Shown here piece by piece: positions 43,587-53,786 of a stretch of 64,000 bases of DNA (positions are counted from its first letter, which is position 1; each line of letters starts with the position of its first letter). The stretch is from positions 36,828 through 100,827 of the forward strand of contig CAZYFH010000010.1 in NCBI GenBank assembly GCA_964646815.1, read 5' to 3'. The notes beneath the pieces were generated by a model. It ran no database searches and was not told where the DNA came from. It saw nothing but the letters and a program-made list of their open reading frames with translations. The translations under genes and the position numbers were made by a program. This DNA comes from CAZYFH01 sp964646815. GTDB taxonomy: Bacteria > Acidobacteriota > Vicinamibacteria > Vicinamibacterales > UBA8438.

Positions 43587-43601
43587 GCGCGAGGACGGTC
43601 C

Positions 43602-44174
<573 letters not shown>

Positions 44175-44183
44175 GGAGCGCCC

Positions 44184-45209
44184 ATGTTTGCGGGCTTGAT
44201 CAGGAAGCTCTATCAGCGCTACGACCTCACGGCAGCAGAAGCCGAGGCGGTTATGGGCGAGATCATGGGCGGACGGGCAACGCCGGCGCAGGTTGCGGGA
44301 TTCCTCGTTGCGCTGGCGATGAAGGGCGAGCGCCCGGACGAGATCGTGGGGCTGGCCAAGACGATGCGTCGTCATGCGGTTCAGCTCGCCCGGCCACGAC
44401 CCGACGGCTTCGATACGTGCGGCACGGGCGGAGACGGCTCGAACACCTTCAACGTGTCATCGCTGGCGGCCATCGTTGTGGCGGCATGTGGAGTCGAGGT
44501 TGCGAAGCACGGCAACCGGTCGGTGTCTAGCGCGTGCGGAAGCGCTGACCTATTCGAAGCGCTTGGGGTCGACCTGACCGCGCCCCCGGCGACGGTGGAG
44601 CGGTGTCTCGACTCGGCCGGCATCGCGTTCTTTTTCGCGCCGACATTTCATCCAGCGATGCGCCACGCGGGCCCGGCACGCCGCGAACTCGGCGTGCGCA
44701 CGGCCTTCAACCTGTTGGGGCCGTTGACGAACCCGGCAGGAGTCCGGCGGCAGCTCGTCGGGGTACCGCGGCCCGAACTTACCGACATCTTGGCACGCGT
44801 GTTGGGCGCGCTCGGATCGGATCGGGCGTGGGTCGTGCACGGCGCCGATGGACTCGACGAGATCTCGACAACCGGCTACACAAAGGTCTCGGAGCTGCGA
44901 TCGGGGCGTGTCACCACGTTCTATCTGCACGCTCCAGACCTCGGGTTGAGCACGTCTGTTGCCGAGGACCTCCGCGTTGATGGTCTGTCGGCGAGCGTGG
45001 CGACCGCGCGCGGGGTGCTCGAGGGGAAGGGCGGGCCGGCCCGGGAGATCGTACTCGCCAACGTCGCCGCCGGACTCGTTGTGACCGACCGGGTCGACTC
45101 GCTCCGGGACGGAGTTGCGATGGGAGCCGATGCGATCGACAGTGGGCGGGCCACCAGCGTGTTGGAATCGATGGTGAGGCACTCCAACCCTCCGGAGGCC
45201 TGCGTCTAA
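44184..45209 (+). CDS. trpD: Anthranilate phosphoribosyltransferase
   Basis: 341 residues. Transfers phosphoribose from PRPP to anthranilate. Motifs: the PRPP-binding DTCGTGGDGSNTFNVSS, KHGNRSVSS, the RRELGVRTAFNLLGPLTNPA region and VHGADGLDEIS. Length is normal for the family. trpC follows after 155 bp in which I see no gene. Confidence 0.95.
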   Translation: MFAGLIRKLYQRYDLTAAEAEAVMGEIMGGRATPAQVAGFLVALAMKGERPDEIVGLAKTMRRHAVQLARPRPDGFDTCGTGGDGSNTFNVSSLAAIVVAACGVEVAKHGNRSVSSACGSADLFEALGVDLTAPPATVERCLDSAGIAFFFAPTFHPAMRHAGPARRELGVRTAFNLLGPLTNPAGVRRQLVGVPRPELTDILARVLGALGSDRAWVVHGADGLDEISTTGYTKVSELRSGRVTTFYLHAPDLGLSTSVAEDLRVDGLSASVATARGVLEGKGGPAREIVLANVAAGLVVTDRVDSLRDGVAMGADAIDSGRATSVLESMVRHSNPPEACV

Positions 45210-45364
45210 TCCGTTATGTGCAGCACGAAACGAGAATCTCGTCCTGATTGTGGAGCGTCGGCAAATAGCGAAGGCGCGCACGGCACGTGGCGCGGGAGCG
45301 GCGTGTGGCGCGCGGTGTCCTCGCGGAGCGTCCGCGGAGGTTCGGGAGGAAGCCCCGTCTAATC

Positions 45365-46216
45365 ATGACGCATGCAGATTTGCTGGCGGCGATCGTCCAG
45401 GCCACTCGACGCGCGGTCACTGACCGCCAGGCCGAACTACCCGCGAGTGCGCTGGAGCGTCTGGCATCGGAGCGTACGCCGAGGGGTAGGCTGTTTCGTG
45501 CTCAGCTCGCGCGCGCCGATTGCATCAACGTCGTCGCGGAGTGCAAGCGGCGGTCGCCGTCGCGCAGCATCTTGCGGCCGCATTACGATCCGGCTGACGT
45601 GGCGCGGAGATATGCCGCGGCCGGCGCGGCCGCTGTTTCAGTGCTCACCGAACCGACGTTCTTCGACGGCGCTCTGGATCACTTAGACGTCGTGCGGGCG
45701 GCCATCCATGTGCCGGTGCTGCGGAAGGATTTCATCGTTTCAGAGTATCAGCTGCTCGAGGCTCGCGCTCACGGTGCCGACGCCGTGCTTCTGATCGTCG
45801 CGGCGCTCGACGAGGCTTCTCTTTCCGCGCTGCTGGCCGCCGCACGCGTCCTCGGCTTGGCGGTCGTAGTGGAGGTTCACGACCGCGAGGAACTTGCGCG
45901 AGCGATTGGGGTGGGTGCGGATACGATCGGGGTGAACAACCGGAACCTCCGCACCCTCGAGGTGAGCCTCACAGCATCACAGATCTTGATAGAAGCGATA
46001 CCTGGGGAGAGTCTGGCGGTGGCGGAGAGCGGCCTCCGCACGAGGTCCGACGTGCTGTCCCTTCGGCGCGCCGGATACGACGCGTTTCTCATCGGCGAAT
46101 CGTTCATGACCCGGCCTGATCCGGGAGCCTCGCTAAGGGAACTCCTCGGTGACGGCGACGTCGCCCCGCGCGGACCACGGCGCGGGGAACGCACGGCGGT
46201 GCGAGCGAAATGGTGA
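45365..46216 (+). CDS. trpC: Indole-3-glycerol-phosphate synthase
   Basis: 283 residues from ATG 45365. An (alpha/beta)8 barrel that closes the indole ring. Motifs: VVAECKRRSPSRS, SVLTEPTFFDGALDHL, VLRKDFIVSEYQLLEARAHG, GVNNRNLRTLEVSL and AESGLRTRSDV. An upstream in-frame ATG at 45287 is less likely. The end overlaps trpF by 7 bp (ATGGTGA). Confidence 0.95.
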   Translation: MTHADLLAAIVQATRRAVTDRQAELPASALERLASERTPRGRLFRAQLARADCINVVAECKRRSPSRSILRPHYDPADVARRYAAAGAAAVSVLTEPTFFDGALDHLDVVRAAIHVPVLRKDFIVSEYQLLEARAHGADAVLLIVAALDEASLSALLAAARVLGLAVVVEVHDREELARAIGVGADTIGVNNRNLRTLEVSLTASQILIEAIPGESLAVAESGLRTRSDVLSLRRAGYDAFLIGESFMTRPDPGASLRELLGDGDVAPRGPRRGERTAVRAKW

Positions 46217-46824
46217 AGGTCAAAATCTGTGGGATCACACGGGCGCAGGATGCGATGTTGGCGAGCGACCTTGGCGCATCGGCCATCGGCTTCGTGTTCT
46301 GGACGAAGAGTCCGCGTTACATCGCCCCAGCCGAGGCGACCGCCATCGCCGCCGGATTGCCGGCCGACGTTGCGCCGATCGGCGTCTTTGTCGATCCATC
46401 GATCGACGAAGTCCGGCAGGCCGTGGATCAAGTCGGGCTCGCGGCCATTCAGTTGCACGGCGACGAACCGTCCGCCGTGTACCACAAGTGGCCCTATCGT
46501 GTCATCAAGGCGATTGCGGTACGCCGTTCGGCGACGCTCGACATGGCACTGGCTGTGCCCGACGGCGTGACCGTGCTGCTCGATGCGGCCGACGACGAGC
46601 GGAGAGGGGGCACCGGACGTACCGCCGACTGGTCGGTTGCCCGCACGATTGCCTCGCGGCGCCGGACGTTTCTCGCTGGAGGTATCCGACCGGCCAACGT
46701 CGCGGAGGCGATCCGGATGGTGAGCCCGTATGGCGTCGATGTGTCGTCTGGCGTCGAAGCCGCGCCCGGTCGAAAAGACCCGGCGCGCCTCCGCGCGCTG
46801 TTCGACGAGGTGGCGCGCGCATGA
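46210..46824 (+). CDS. trpF: Phosphoribosylanthranilate isomerase
   Basis: 204 residues, beta/alpha barrel. It carries out the Amadori rearrangement before TrpC. Motifs: VKICGITRAQDAMLASDLGA, AIQLHGDEP, LLDAADDE and LAGGIRPANVAEAI, then GVDVSSGVEAAPGRKD, the phosphate-binding end of the barrel. Starts inside trpC and ends overlapping the trpB start (ATGA). Confidence 0.95.
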   Translation: MVKVKICGITRAQDAMLASDLGASAIGFVFWTKSPRYIAPAEATAIAAGLPADVAPIGVFVDPSIDEVRQAVDQVGLAAIQLHGDEPSAVYHKWPYRVIKAIAVRRSATLDMALAVPDGVTVLLDAADDERRGGTGRTADWSVARTIASRRRTFLAGGIRPANVAEAIRMVSPYGVDVSSGVEAAPGRKDPARLRALFDEVARA

Positions 46825-48047
46825 CGATACCGGTCTTTGGCCGCCGAGACCCGGACGAACGGGGCTACTTCGGGCCGTATGGCGGCCGCTTCGTCCCGGA
46901 GACGCTCGTCGAGCCCGTGGAGCAGCTAGAACGAGCCTATCGTGAGGCTCGAGTCGACGAGGATTTCGCGGCCGAGCTGTCAGCGCTGCTGACCGGCTAT
47001 GTGGGACGCCCGACGCCGATCTGCGAAGCCGCGCGCCTCCGAGACTCGCTCGCGGGCGCGGGAGATGACCGGGGCGTGGCACGGCTCTTCCTCAAGCGCG
47101 AGGACCTCGCGCATACCGGTGCACACAAGATCAACAACGCCCTCGGGCAGGCGTTGCTCGCCGTCCGGATGGGCAAGAAACGGATTGTCGCCGAGACCGG
47201 CGCCGGTCAACATGGCGTCGCGACGGCGACGGCCTGCGCGTTGCTGGGATTGCGGTGCGACGTCTACATGGGGACCGAGGACATGCAGCGACAGGCGCTC
47301 AACGTCTATCGCATGCGGCTCCTGGGTGCCTCGGTCACCGGGGTGGACGCGGGCAGCCGAACGCTGAAGGATGCGATCAACGAGGCCATGCGCGATTGGG
47401 TTACGAACGTTGCCGATACCTACTATTTACTCGGCTCGGTGCTCGGTCCGCATCCCTATCCCCTGATGGTCCGCGAGTTCCAATCAGTGATTGGCCGCGA
47501 GGCGCACGCGCAGTTCCAGCAGTTGCTCGGGCGATCACCCGACGTGGTGGTGGCCTGCGTTGGCGGGGGCAGCAACGCCATGGGCATCTTCGACGCGTTC
47601 GTCGACGAGCCTGAGGTCCGCCTGATCGGGGTCGAGGCCGGGGGCAAGGGACTGGTTGCCGGCCAACACGCGGCGCGGTTTGCGACCGGCACTGCGGGTG
47701 TGTTGCAGGGCACGCGCAGCCTTGTGTTGCAGGATGGCGACGGCAACATCGAATCAACTCACTCGGTCTCGGCCGGACTCGACTATGCGGCGGTCGGACC
47801 GGAGCATGCCTGGCTCCGCGAGCTCGGACGGACGGAGTACGTGTCGGTGCCCGACGACGAGGCGCTCCGAGCGTTCAGGACGCTCGGTCGCCGGGAAGGG
47901 ATTCTACCGGCCCTAGAATCGGCGCATGCGGTGGCCTACGCGTGTCGGCTCGCGTGCGAATTAGGTGGCGAACGGATAATCCTGGTAAATCTGTCTGGTC
48001 GCGGTGACAAGGACGTTGACACGGTCAAGGCCCACGACGCTGAGTGA
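46821..48047 (+). CDS. trpB: Tryptophan synthase beta chain
   Basis: 408 residues from ATG 46821; the frame is open well upstream, but that part is the trpC/trpF region in another frame. PLP-dependent: the Schiff-base Lys lies in HTGAHKINNALGQA, and the phosphate-binding GGGSNA (CVGGGSNAMGIF) is intact. It opens with the typical GYFGPYGGRFVPETL. Condenses indole with serine and partners TrpA, encoded 9 bp downstream. Confidence 0.96.
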   Translation: MTIPVFGRRDPDERGYFGPYGGRFVPETLVEPVEQLERAYREARVDEDFAAELSALLTGYVGRPTPICEAARLRDSLAGAGDDRGVARLFLKREDLAHTGAHKINNALGQALLAVRMGKKRIVAETGAGQHGVATATACALLGLRCDVYMGTEDMQRQALNVYRMRLLGASVTGVDAGSRTLKDAINEAMRDWVTNVADTYYLLGSVLGPHPYPLMVREFQSVIGREAHAQFQQLLGRSPDVVVACVGGGSNAMGIFDAFVDEPEVRLIGVEAGGKGLVAGQHAARFATGTAGVLQGTRSLVLQDGDGNIESTHSVSAGLDYAAVGPEHAWLRELGRTEYVSVPDDEALRAFRTLGRREGILPALESAHAVAYACRLACELGGERIILVNLSGRGDKDVDTVKAHDAE

Positions 48048-48056
48048 GCGGGTTCG

Positions 48057-48863
48057 ATGTCACGACTGGATAACATCTTTGCGCGCATCCGAACTGAAGG
48101 GCGAACGGGGCTCGTGACGTTCACGACTGCAGGCGATCCCGACCTCGATCGGTCCGCCGAGGTGCTGCGCGCGCTCGACACCGCGGGCGCGGACGTCCTC
48201 GAGGTGGGGGTGCCGTTCTCGGATCCGCTCGCCGACGGCCCCGTGATTCAGCGAGCGTCGGAGCGTGCACTGGCGGCAGGAGGTACTGTAACGACGGCGA
48301 TCGAGCTCGTCGACCACGTGCGAGCGTCGGTACGTGCCGGCATCGTGTTGTTCACGTACGCCAACCCGGTGATGCGGATGGGGCTCGAGAAGTTCGTGAA
48401 GCGCGCCGCGGCGGTCGGCGTGGATGGCGTGCTCGTGCTCGATCTGCCGATAGAGGAAGCAGATCCGTTGCGCGAAGTCGCGGGCGCGGAAGGGGTCGCC
48501 CCCATCTTCCTGTTGAGCCCGACGACGACGGACGCGCGCATTCGCCGGGCCGCAACGCTTGGGCAAGGATTCTTGTACGGGATATCTCGGCTCGGCGTGA
48601 CTGGCACGCGAGATACGATCGCGGATGGAGCGGAAGCGCTCGTCGCGCGCATCCGCGCCCTTACCCAAATGCCGATCGCCGTGGGCTTCGGGATTTCGCG
48701 CCCGGAGCATGTAGCACAGGTTGGCCGGTGGGCGGATGCCGCAGTTGTTGGCAGCGCGCTAGTCGAGGTTGTCGCACGGACCGGCAACGGAGACGTGGGG
48801 CGCGCCGTAGAGCGCTACGTGCGCTGGCTGCGTGGGGTTGGCCCTGATCCGACGAAAGCGTGA
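48057..48863 (+). CDS. trpA: Tryptophan synthase alpha chain
   Basis: 268 residues. Cleaves indole-3-glycerol phosphate to indole for TrpB. Motifs: LVTFTTAGDPDLDRSAEV, the catalytic Glu in LEVGVPFSDPLADGPVIQRAS with its Asp, VLVLDLPIEEADPL and GFGISRPEHVAQV. The chorismate mutase gene begins 2-3 bp after its stop, or overlaps it if GTG 48860 is used. Confidence 0.96.
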   Translation: MSRLDNIFARIRTEGRTGLVTFTTAGDPDLDRSAEVLRALDTAGADVLEVGVPFSDPLADGPVIQRASERALAAGGTVTTAIELVDHVRASVRAGIVLFTYANPVMRMGLEKFVKRAAAVGVDGVLVLDLPIEEADPLREVAGAEGVAPIFLLSPTTTDARIRRAATLGQGFLYGISRLGVTGTRDTIADGAEALVARIRALTQMPIAVGFGISRPEHVAQVGRWADAAVVGSALVEVVARTGNGDVGRAVERYVRWLRGVGPDPTKA

Positions 48864-48865
48864 AG

Positions 48866-49243
48866 ATGGCGGACTCAAAGGAGACGCCGGCGTTGCGGAG
48901 CAAGGAGGCGGTCGGACTCAAACTGGAGGAGTTTCGTCGACGCATCGATCAGCTGGATGCGGAACTCGTGCGGCTCCTGAATGCGCGCGCGGCGTGCGCC
49001 ACCGAGATCGGCCGACTCAAAGATGATGTGGGAATTGACACGTATCAGCCAACACGAGAGCAGGAGGTGCTCGCGCGTGTGCGATCCGTCAATACGGGAC
49101 CGCTGGATCCGGACGCCATCACGCGTCTCTTTGAGCGGATCATTGACGAGTCGCGACGCCTGGAGCGCCACGCGGATCGAGATCCGGAACGCAAAGACAA
49201 GGGATCACAACGGGAGGACGAGCAATCGTCCCAGCAGGGGTAG
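48866..49243 (+). CDS. Chorismate mutase (AroQ class, monofunctional)
   Basis: 125 residues from ATG 48866 (GTG 48860 overlaps trpA). The AroQ helix signature LEEFRRRIDQLDAELVRLLN is followed by ARAACATEIGRLK and a C-terminal helix (AITRLFERIIDESRRLER) that completes the active site. Converts chorismate to prephenate for Phe and Tyr. A charged tail of about 25 residues follows (DRDPERKDKG..). No prephenate dehydratase domain is fused. It feeds tyrA two genes later. Confidence 0.88.
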   Translation: MADSKETPALRSKEAVGLKLEEFRRRIDQLDAELVRLLNARAACATEIGRLKDDVGIDTYQPTREQEVLARVRSVNTGPLDPDAITRLFERIIDESRRLERHADRDPERKDKGSQREDEQSSQQG

Positions 49244-49258
49244 TAGAGGAGCAACAGC

Positions 49259-50308
49259 ATGGTGGTCGTCATGGAAGAACGAGCTGCGGAAGATCGAATC
49301 CAACACGTCATTGCCACACTCGTCGACAAGGGCTTCGACGTGCATCGCTCTACCGGCGCTCTACGCACCGTGCTGGGCGCTGTTGGCGGCAACCGCGAGT
49401 TCGACACGCGCCTGCTGGAGGTGATGGACGGCGTGTACGAAGTGCTACGAATCACGGAGCCGTACAAGCTCGCGAGCCGGACGTTCAAACCCGAGCCGAC
49501 GCTCGTGTCCCTGGGTGAGGTCCGTATCGGCGGCGACGAGGTGGTCGTCATGGCTGGGCCGTGCTCTGCGGAGACAGAGGAGCAGGTCGAGGCCTCCGCG
49601 GCGGCGGTTGCGAAGGCCGGCGCCAAGGTTTTTCGCGGCGGCGCGTTCAAGCCGCGCAGCTCGCCCTACAGCTTCCAGGGACTGGGTGAGAATGGGTTGC
49701 AGATGATGCGGGGGGCGTGCGATCGCCACAACCTCAAGCTCGTTTCGGAGGTTATGGACGTCAGCCAAATTGAGCTCGTTGCAAGCTATGCGGACATGTT
49801 GCAGGTCGGCGCCCGGAACATGCAGAACTACACACTGCTGCGCGAGTTGGGCCATGTGCAAAAGCCCGTCTTGCTCAAGCGGGGCATTTCCGCCACCATT
49901 GAGGAATGGCTGCTGTCCGCCGAGTATGTGTTGTCAGGCGGCAATACCGACATCGTCCTTTGCGAGCGCGGGATCCGCACGTTTGAGAGCTACACGCGAA
50001 ACACCCTCGACATCTCAGCGGTCCCGGTCATTCATAAGCTGAGCCACCTACCGATCGTGGCCGATCCGAGCCACGGTACCGGCTTGCGCGACAAAGTCGC
50101 TCCGATGGCCCGAGCCGCGGTGGCGGCAGGCGCGGACGGGTTAATTATCGAGGTGCATCCAGACCCGGATCGGGCGCTGAGCGACGGAGCGCAATCGATG
50201 TTTCCCGGCGAGTTTGAGCGACTTATGGCCGAGTTGCGCATTATCGCCCCCGCGATCGGTCGCAGTATCTGTGTCGATTCCGTCCCGCGGCGAGCCTGGG
50301 GGACGTAG
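49259..50308 (+). CDS. aroF: DAHP synthase (type I-beta, with N-terminal regulatory domain)
   Basis: 349 residues. First step of the shikimate pathway, joining phosphoenolpyruvate and erythrose-4-phosphate. Residues about 10-75 form a ferredoxin-like/ACT-like domain like that of Thermotoga DAHP synthase, a feedback site. The catalytic barrel has VVMAGPCSAETEEQV, FRGGAFKPRSSPYSFQGLG, LLKRGISATIEEWL and VIHKLSHLPIVADPSHGTG. It sits 15 bp after the chorismate mutase gene, so entry and branch-point enzymes are co-expressed. Confidence 0.93.
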   Translation: MVVVMEERAAEDRIQHVIATLVDKGFDVHRSTGALRTVLGAVGGNREFDTRLLEVMDGVYEVLRITEPYKLASRTFKPEPTLVSLGEVRIGGDEVVVMAGPCSAETEEQVEASAAAVAKAGAKVFRGGAFKPRSSPYSFQGLGENGLQMMRGACDRHNLKLVSEVMDVSQIELVASYADMLQVGARNMQNYTLLRELGHVQKPVLLKRGISATIEEWLLSAEYVLSGGNTDIVLCERGIRTFESYTRNTLDISAVPVIHKLSHLPIVADPSHGTGLRDKVAPMARAAVAAGADGLIIEVHPDPDRALSDGAQSMFPGEFERLMAELRIIAPAIGRSICVDSVPRRAWGT

Positions 50309-50455
50309 CCTGACCGAGCGGACGCGCTCGTGGCATACAACTCGACGCTCGATGGCTCGCCCACAAGCCGAGTCTCAGTTGCCGTGCGCTACGAATGCCC
50401 TAGTGGACTAATGTGAGCCCGACGGCCTGAGCCTGGAGAAGAGACTTCGTATCCG

Positions 50456-51379
50456 ATGTCCGATACCCCACGCACGCTCCCCGTGATCCAGCCGGGTGCG
50501 GAGGCGAACGCGTCCCCCGTCTTCGACAAGATCGCCATTCTGGGGCTGGGTCTCATTGGCGGCTCGGTGGCTCTGGCCGCGCGCAAGATCTGGCCACGGG
50601 GATTGGTTATAGGGGTCGATGAGAAATCAGTACTCGAGCAAGCGATGGTGCGGCACGCCATCGACGTGGCAGCGGAGGATCCCGTGGTGATCGCCGAAGC
50701 CGACCTGATCATTTTGGCGGCGCCGGTGCGCGACAACATCGCGTTGCTCGACGACCTCGGGCAACATGTCACTGGGTCGGCCGTCGTGACCGACGTTGGC
50801 GGCACCAAACGGGAGATCGTTAACGCGTCACGACGCTTGCCCGAGCGACTGGTGTTCGTCGGGGGACATCCCCTCGGAGGCGCGCCGCGCGGTGGGATCA
50901 GGCACGCCCGGCCAGACCTTTTCGAGGGGCGGCCCTGGCTGTTCACACCAACGGAAGGTAGCCAGCCCGCGGCGTTGCCAAGACTCCGGCAGTTCGTTGC
51001 CGCACTGGGGGCCGTCCCATATGTGCTCTCGCCGGGCGCACACGACCGCCTCATCGCCTTCCTGAGCCATCTTCCGCAGCTGACGGCATCGGCATTGATG
51101 CACGTCGTCGGGGCCGAGGTCGGGGAAGACGGATTGGCGCTGTCAGGTCGCGGTCTGTCCGATACCACTCGACTGGCGTCGAGCCCCGCCGCGATTTGGC
51201 GCGACATCTGCGCCACCAACGCTGACGAGGTGTCGGCGGCGCTCGGTGCGCTGATCGCCCAGCTACAGGTGTTGCGCGGAGATCTCGAGTCAGGCGATGG
51301 GTTGGTGCGGATTTTCAGATCCGCTGCCGCCTGGCGCGGCGTGCTCGCGACGCACCAACATCACACTCGATCCGAGTAG
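50456..51379 (+). CDS. tyrA: Prephenate dehydrogenase
   Basis: 307 residues. NAD(P)-dependent oxidative decarboxylation of prephenate to 4-hydroxyphenylpyruvate. The dinucleotide-binding motif is GLGLIGGSVALAA near residue 27; VVTDVGGTKREIV and FVGGHPLGGAPRGGIRHAR carry the substrate-site His, and HDRLIAFLSHLPQLTASAL is the typical helical region. No ACT domain. Last gene of the aromatic operon, 147 bp after aroF. Confidence 0.93.
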   Translation: MSDTPRTLPVIQPGAEANASPVFDKIAILGLGLIGGSVALAARKIWPRGLVIGVDEKSVLEQAMVRHAIDVAAEDPVVIAEADLIILAAPVRDNIALLDDLGQHVTGSAVVTDVGGTKREIVNASRRLPERLVFVGGHPLGGAPRGGIRHARPDLFEGRPWLFTPTEGSQPAALPRLRQFVAALGAVPYVLSPGAHDRLIAFLSHLPQLTASALMHVVGAEVGEDGLALSGRGLSDTTRLASSPAAIWRDICATNADEVSAALGALIAQLQVLRGDLESGDGLVRIFRSAAAWRGVLATHQHHTRSE

Positions 51380-51456
51380 TCGGATTCATCCTCCCCGACC
51401 CGCGCGGGGCGGGTGCCCGGCGCGGGCCAACGTCAGGCGGGGCAGGCGACGGTCGG

Positions 51457-51903
51457 CTATCGAAAGCGGCCGCGGACTTCGACGCGCGTGCGCGCGGAGA
51501 TCACGATGTCGTCGCGCCGCTTGAGGTGAAGGCGCACCTGGTAGCGCCCCCCGTACTCGTATTTGTGCCGAATTGAGAACCGGCGCCGAATAGTAACTCC
51601 GGGCTCGTACGGATCGCAGTCGGGCGTCGATGCGGAGACAGTGTCGTCGTCCCAGTCCCACTCAACGCTCGCGCAATAGAGTTCCTCGTTATCGTCCGGA
51701 CCGCCTCGGATCTCACCGACGAAGAGAATCTCCGCGGGTGCAAACGACACGCGCGGGCTGGCGCGCAGGCGGAGCTCCGCGTCTTCCTGCACAATCTCGC
51801 CCCGGAGCGCTCGTTCCAGCGCCTGTCCCGACGGAGCGCCGAGCAGGAGTATCCCAGCAAGGACCGCAACAAACCGCAGCGCGTGAGTATGCACGGCTTT
51901 CAT
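51457..51903 (-). CDS. Secreted single-domain PKD-like protein
   Basis: 148 residues with a signal peptide ending near GQALE (about residue 29). A PKD/Ig-like beta-sandwich is suggested by VSFAPAEILFVGEIRGG, YCASVEWDWDDDTVS, the Y-E-P-G segment and RHKYEYGGRYQVRLHLKRRD. Two cysteines (in YCASVEW and TPDCDPYEP) may form a disulfide. The role is unknown. Divergent from pepA with only 22 bp between the start codons. Confidence 0.6.
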   Translation of the reverse strand: MKAVHTHALRFVAVLAGILLLGAPSGQALERALRGEIVQEDAELRLRASPRVSFAPAEILFVGEIRGGPDDNEELYCASVEWDWDDDTVSASTPDCDPYEPGVTIRRRFSIRHKYEYGGRYQVRLHLKRRDDIVISARTRVEVRGRFR

Positions 51904-51913
51904 TGTAGCTCGA

Positions 51914-51919
51914 TATAAT
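51914..51919 (+). promoter_or_regulatory. -10 TATAAT, 6 nt before the pepA start
   Basis: Consensus TATAAT at 51914-51919, followed by 6 nt and ATG 51926 (GTG 51923 is in frame). Transcription would begin at the start codon, giving a leaderless pepA mRNA. The -35 position shows no consensus. Confidence 0.5.
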
Positions 51920-51925
51920 CACGTG

Positions 51926-53434
51926 ATGGCAGATCAACGCGTCGATCCCTCGTTGAGCGTCGCGACCGACGCACCGGGTCGGGTCGACGCGGACGTTGTC
52001 GCGATCCCGGTCTTCGATGACGACGATCTCACTGACATAGTCGATCTCGAGGTCGCGAGCGCCGGCGAGGTCACGCGGGTTCGAGAGTCGGGCGTACTTG
52101 GGTCAGCCGTGGGCGAGACGGTGCTCCTGCGGACCGATGGTGCGGGGTGGCAGCCGCGACATGTGCTTCTCGTCGGCGCCGGCCCGCAGGCGCCGGCGCC
52201 GGTCCGGCGCCTGCGCGAGGCCGCCGCATCTGCCGCTCGGGCGGCCATGCGGCATCGCATCGAGCGGCTGGCGTTTGTCTGCCGCACGAGCGCGCCACCC
52301 GACCGGGCGGTGCAAGCGGTGGCCGAGGGTATCCTGCTAGGTTGCTTTGAGGACCGGCGATACAAGACGGAGGACGGGCGGGCGCCGTCCATCGGCTCCT
52401 GTCAGGTGATTCCGGCGCCGGCGACCGGCTTGGACCTCGCGGCGGCCGTCGCACGAGGACGTGCGCTGGCGGCTGCGACCAATGTGGCACGCGAGCTGGC
52501 CAATGAACCGAGCAACGTGCTGACCCCGGCGGTGTTTGCCGACCGGGCCGCCGCGCTGATGCAGGAGGTCGGCGTCGGCGTCGAGATTCTCGACGAGCGG
52601 GCAATCCGTGCCCGACACATGGGTCTCCTGCTCGGTGTCGCTCGAGGGAGTGTCGAGCCGCCGCGGGTGCTGGTGATGCGCTACGAGCCAGCGAATCCTA
52701 TCGACGGCGCCGTCCTGGGGTTGGTGGGCAAGGGTGTAACGTTCGATAGTGGCGGGATCTCGATCAAGCCGGCCGACGGCATGGAGCGGATGAAGGGAGA
52801 CATGGCGGGAGGCTCGGCCGTGATCGGCGCTATGCGGGCGCTCGCTCCGCTCGGCGCCCGACGTCGTGTCATCGGCGTGGTGCCGATGACCGAGAACATG
52901 CCTGGTGGCCGGGCGACAAAGCCGGGAGACATTCTTGTCAGCGCGAACGGAACGACAGTCGAGGTCATCAACACCGACGCGGAAGGACGCCTGATTCTCG
53001 CCGATGCGCTCTGGTACGCGGGCGAACTCGGTGCGACGCATCTCGTGGATGTAGCGACGCTAACGGGTGCCTGTGTCATCGCTCTCGGCAAGGTGGCCAG
53101 CGGCCTATTTGGTGGGCCGGATCGCTGGACGGCGTCGGTACGCCAGGCCAGCGAACGGGCTGGAGAAGCGCTCTGGCCGATGCCCGTCGGTGCCGAGTAT
53201 CGCGAGCTTCTGCGGTCGGGCATGGCTGATCTCGTGAACAGCGCGGGGCGCGCCGGCGGTGCGTGTACCGCCGCAGCGTTTCTAGAAGCGTTCACGAGCG
53301 GGCGTCCGTGGGCGCACATCGACATCGCCGGAACCGCTTGGGTGGAGGATAGCCGCGATGATCGCGTGAAGGGATCCACCGGGGTCATGGTGCGCACGCT
53401 CGCGGAGTTGGCCCTCGACGAGGGGAGTTGGTAG
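51926..53434 (+). CDS. pepA: Leucyl aminopeptidase (M17)
   Basis: 502 residues. A dizinc exopeptidase that removes N-terminal residues in the cytoplasm. The N-terminal domain (about 1-165) is followed by the catalytic domain with GLVGKGVTFDSGGISIKP (metal-site Lys and Asp), MKGDMAGGSAV, the NTDAEGRLILADAL signature and the VDVATLTGACVIALG end. Length is normal. The small membrane-protein gene follows 9 bp later. Confidence 0.95.
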   Translation: MADQRVDPSLSVATDAPGRVDADVVAIPVFDDDDLTDIVDLEVASAGEVTRVRESGVLGSAVGETVLLRTDGAGWQPRHVLLVGAGPQAPAPVRRLREAAASAARAAMRHRIERLAFVCRTSAPPDRAVQAVAEGILLGCFEDRRYKTEDGRAPSIGSCQVIPAPATGLDLAAAVARGRALAAATNVARELANEPSNVLTPAVFADRAAALMQEVGVGVEILDERAIRARHMGLLLGVARGSVEPPRVLVMRYEPANPIDGAVLGLVGKGVTFDSGGISIKPADGMERMKGDMAGGSAVIGAMRALAPLGARRRVIGVVPMTENMPGGRATKPGDILVSANGTTVEVINTDAEGRLILADALWYAGELGATHLVDVATLTGACVIALGKVASGLFGGPDRWTASVRQASERAGEALWPMPVGAEYRELLRSGMADLVNSAGRAGGACTAAAFLEAFTSGRPWAHIDIAGTAWVEDSRDDRVKGSTGVMVRTLAELALDEGSW

Positions 53435-53443
53435 TCTGCCGTG

Positions 53444-53770
53444 ATGCGGCGTCAACCGGTGACACCGCTAATCTACGACGTCGTCGAGCAAACCACACCA
53501 CAGATGACCGTGGTCGACGTTGTCCTGGGCGCCGTTGCGGTCGTTGGTACGATTGTCGTTGTCGCCGTCGTGCTCGGGATCGGACTTGCCGGTCTGCTCG
53601 TCGTCGTTCGAAGGTCGCGTGGTGAGAGCCTCGCCGGTGGCGGCAGTCAGGGCGTCACACTCGGTCTTGGCACCTTACTCCGCCCGGTCGCGCCGTCGGG
53701 CGAGCCATCCGCGCGCCGCGACGGGTCGCCGGATGCGGCGGGGCGGACATCTCCCCCGGGTCGACCGTAG
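53444..53770 (+). CDS. Small single-helix membrane protein
   Basis: 108 residues from ATG 53444 (GTG 53441 also in frame). One strong hydrophobic segment of about 38 residues (VVDVVLGAVAVVGTIVVVAV and onward to LLVVV) is followed by RR and a Gly/Ser/Pro-rich tail without motifs. It closely follows pepA and is convergent with amiC. Function unknown. Confidence 0.55.
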   Translation: MRRQPVTPLIYDVVEQTTPQMTVVDVVLGAVAVVGTIVVVAVVLGIGLAGLLVVVRRSRGESLAGGGSQGVTLGLGTLLRPVAPSGEPSARRDGSPDAAGRTSPPGRP

Positions 53771-53786
53771 CGGATCTCGGCGGCGG

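Noticed and set aside
46149..46820. Long N-terminal extension of trpB
   Set aside because: It overlaps trpC and trpF in another frame; trpB has a normal start at 46821 coupled to trpF by an ATGA overlap.
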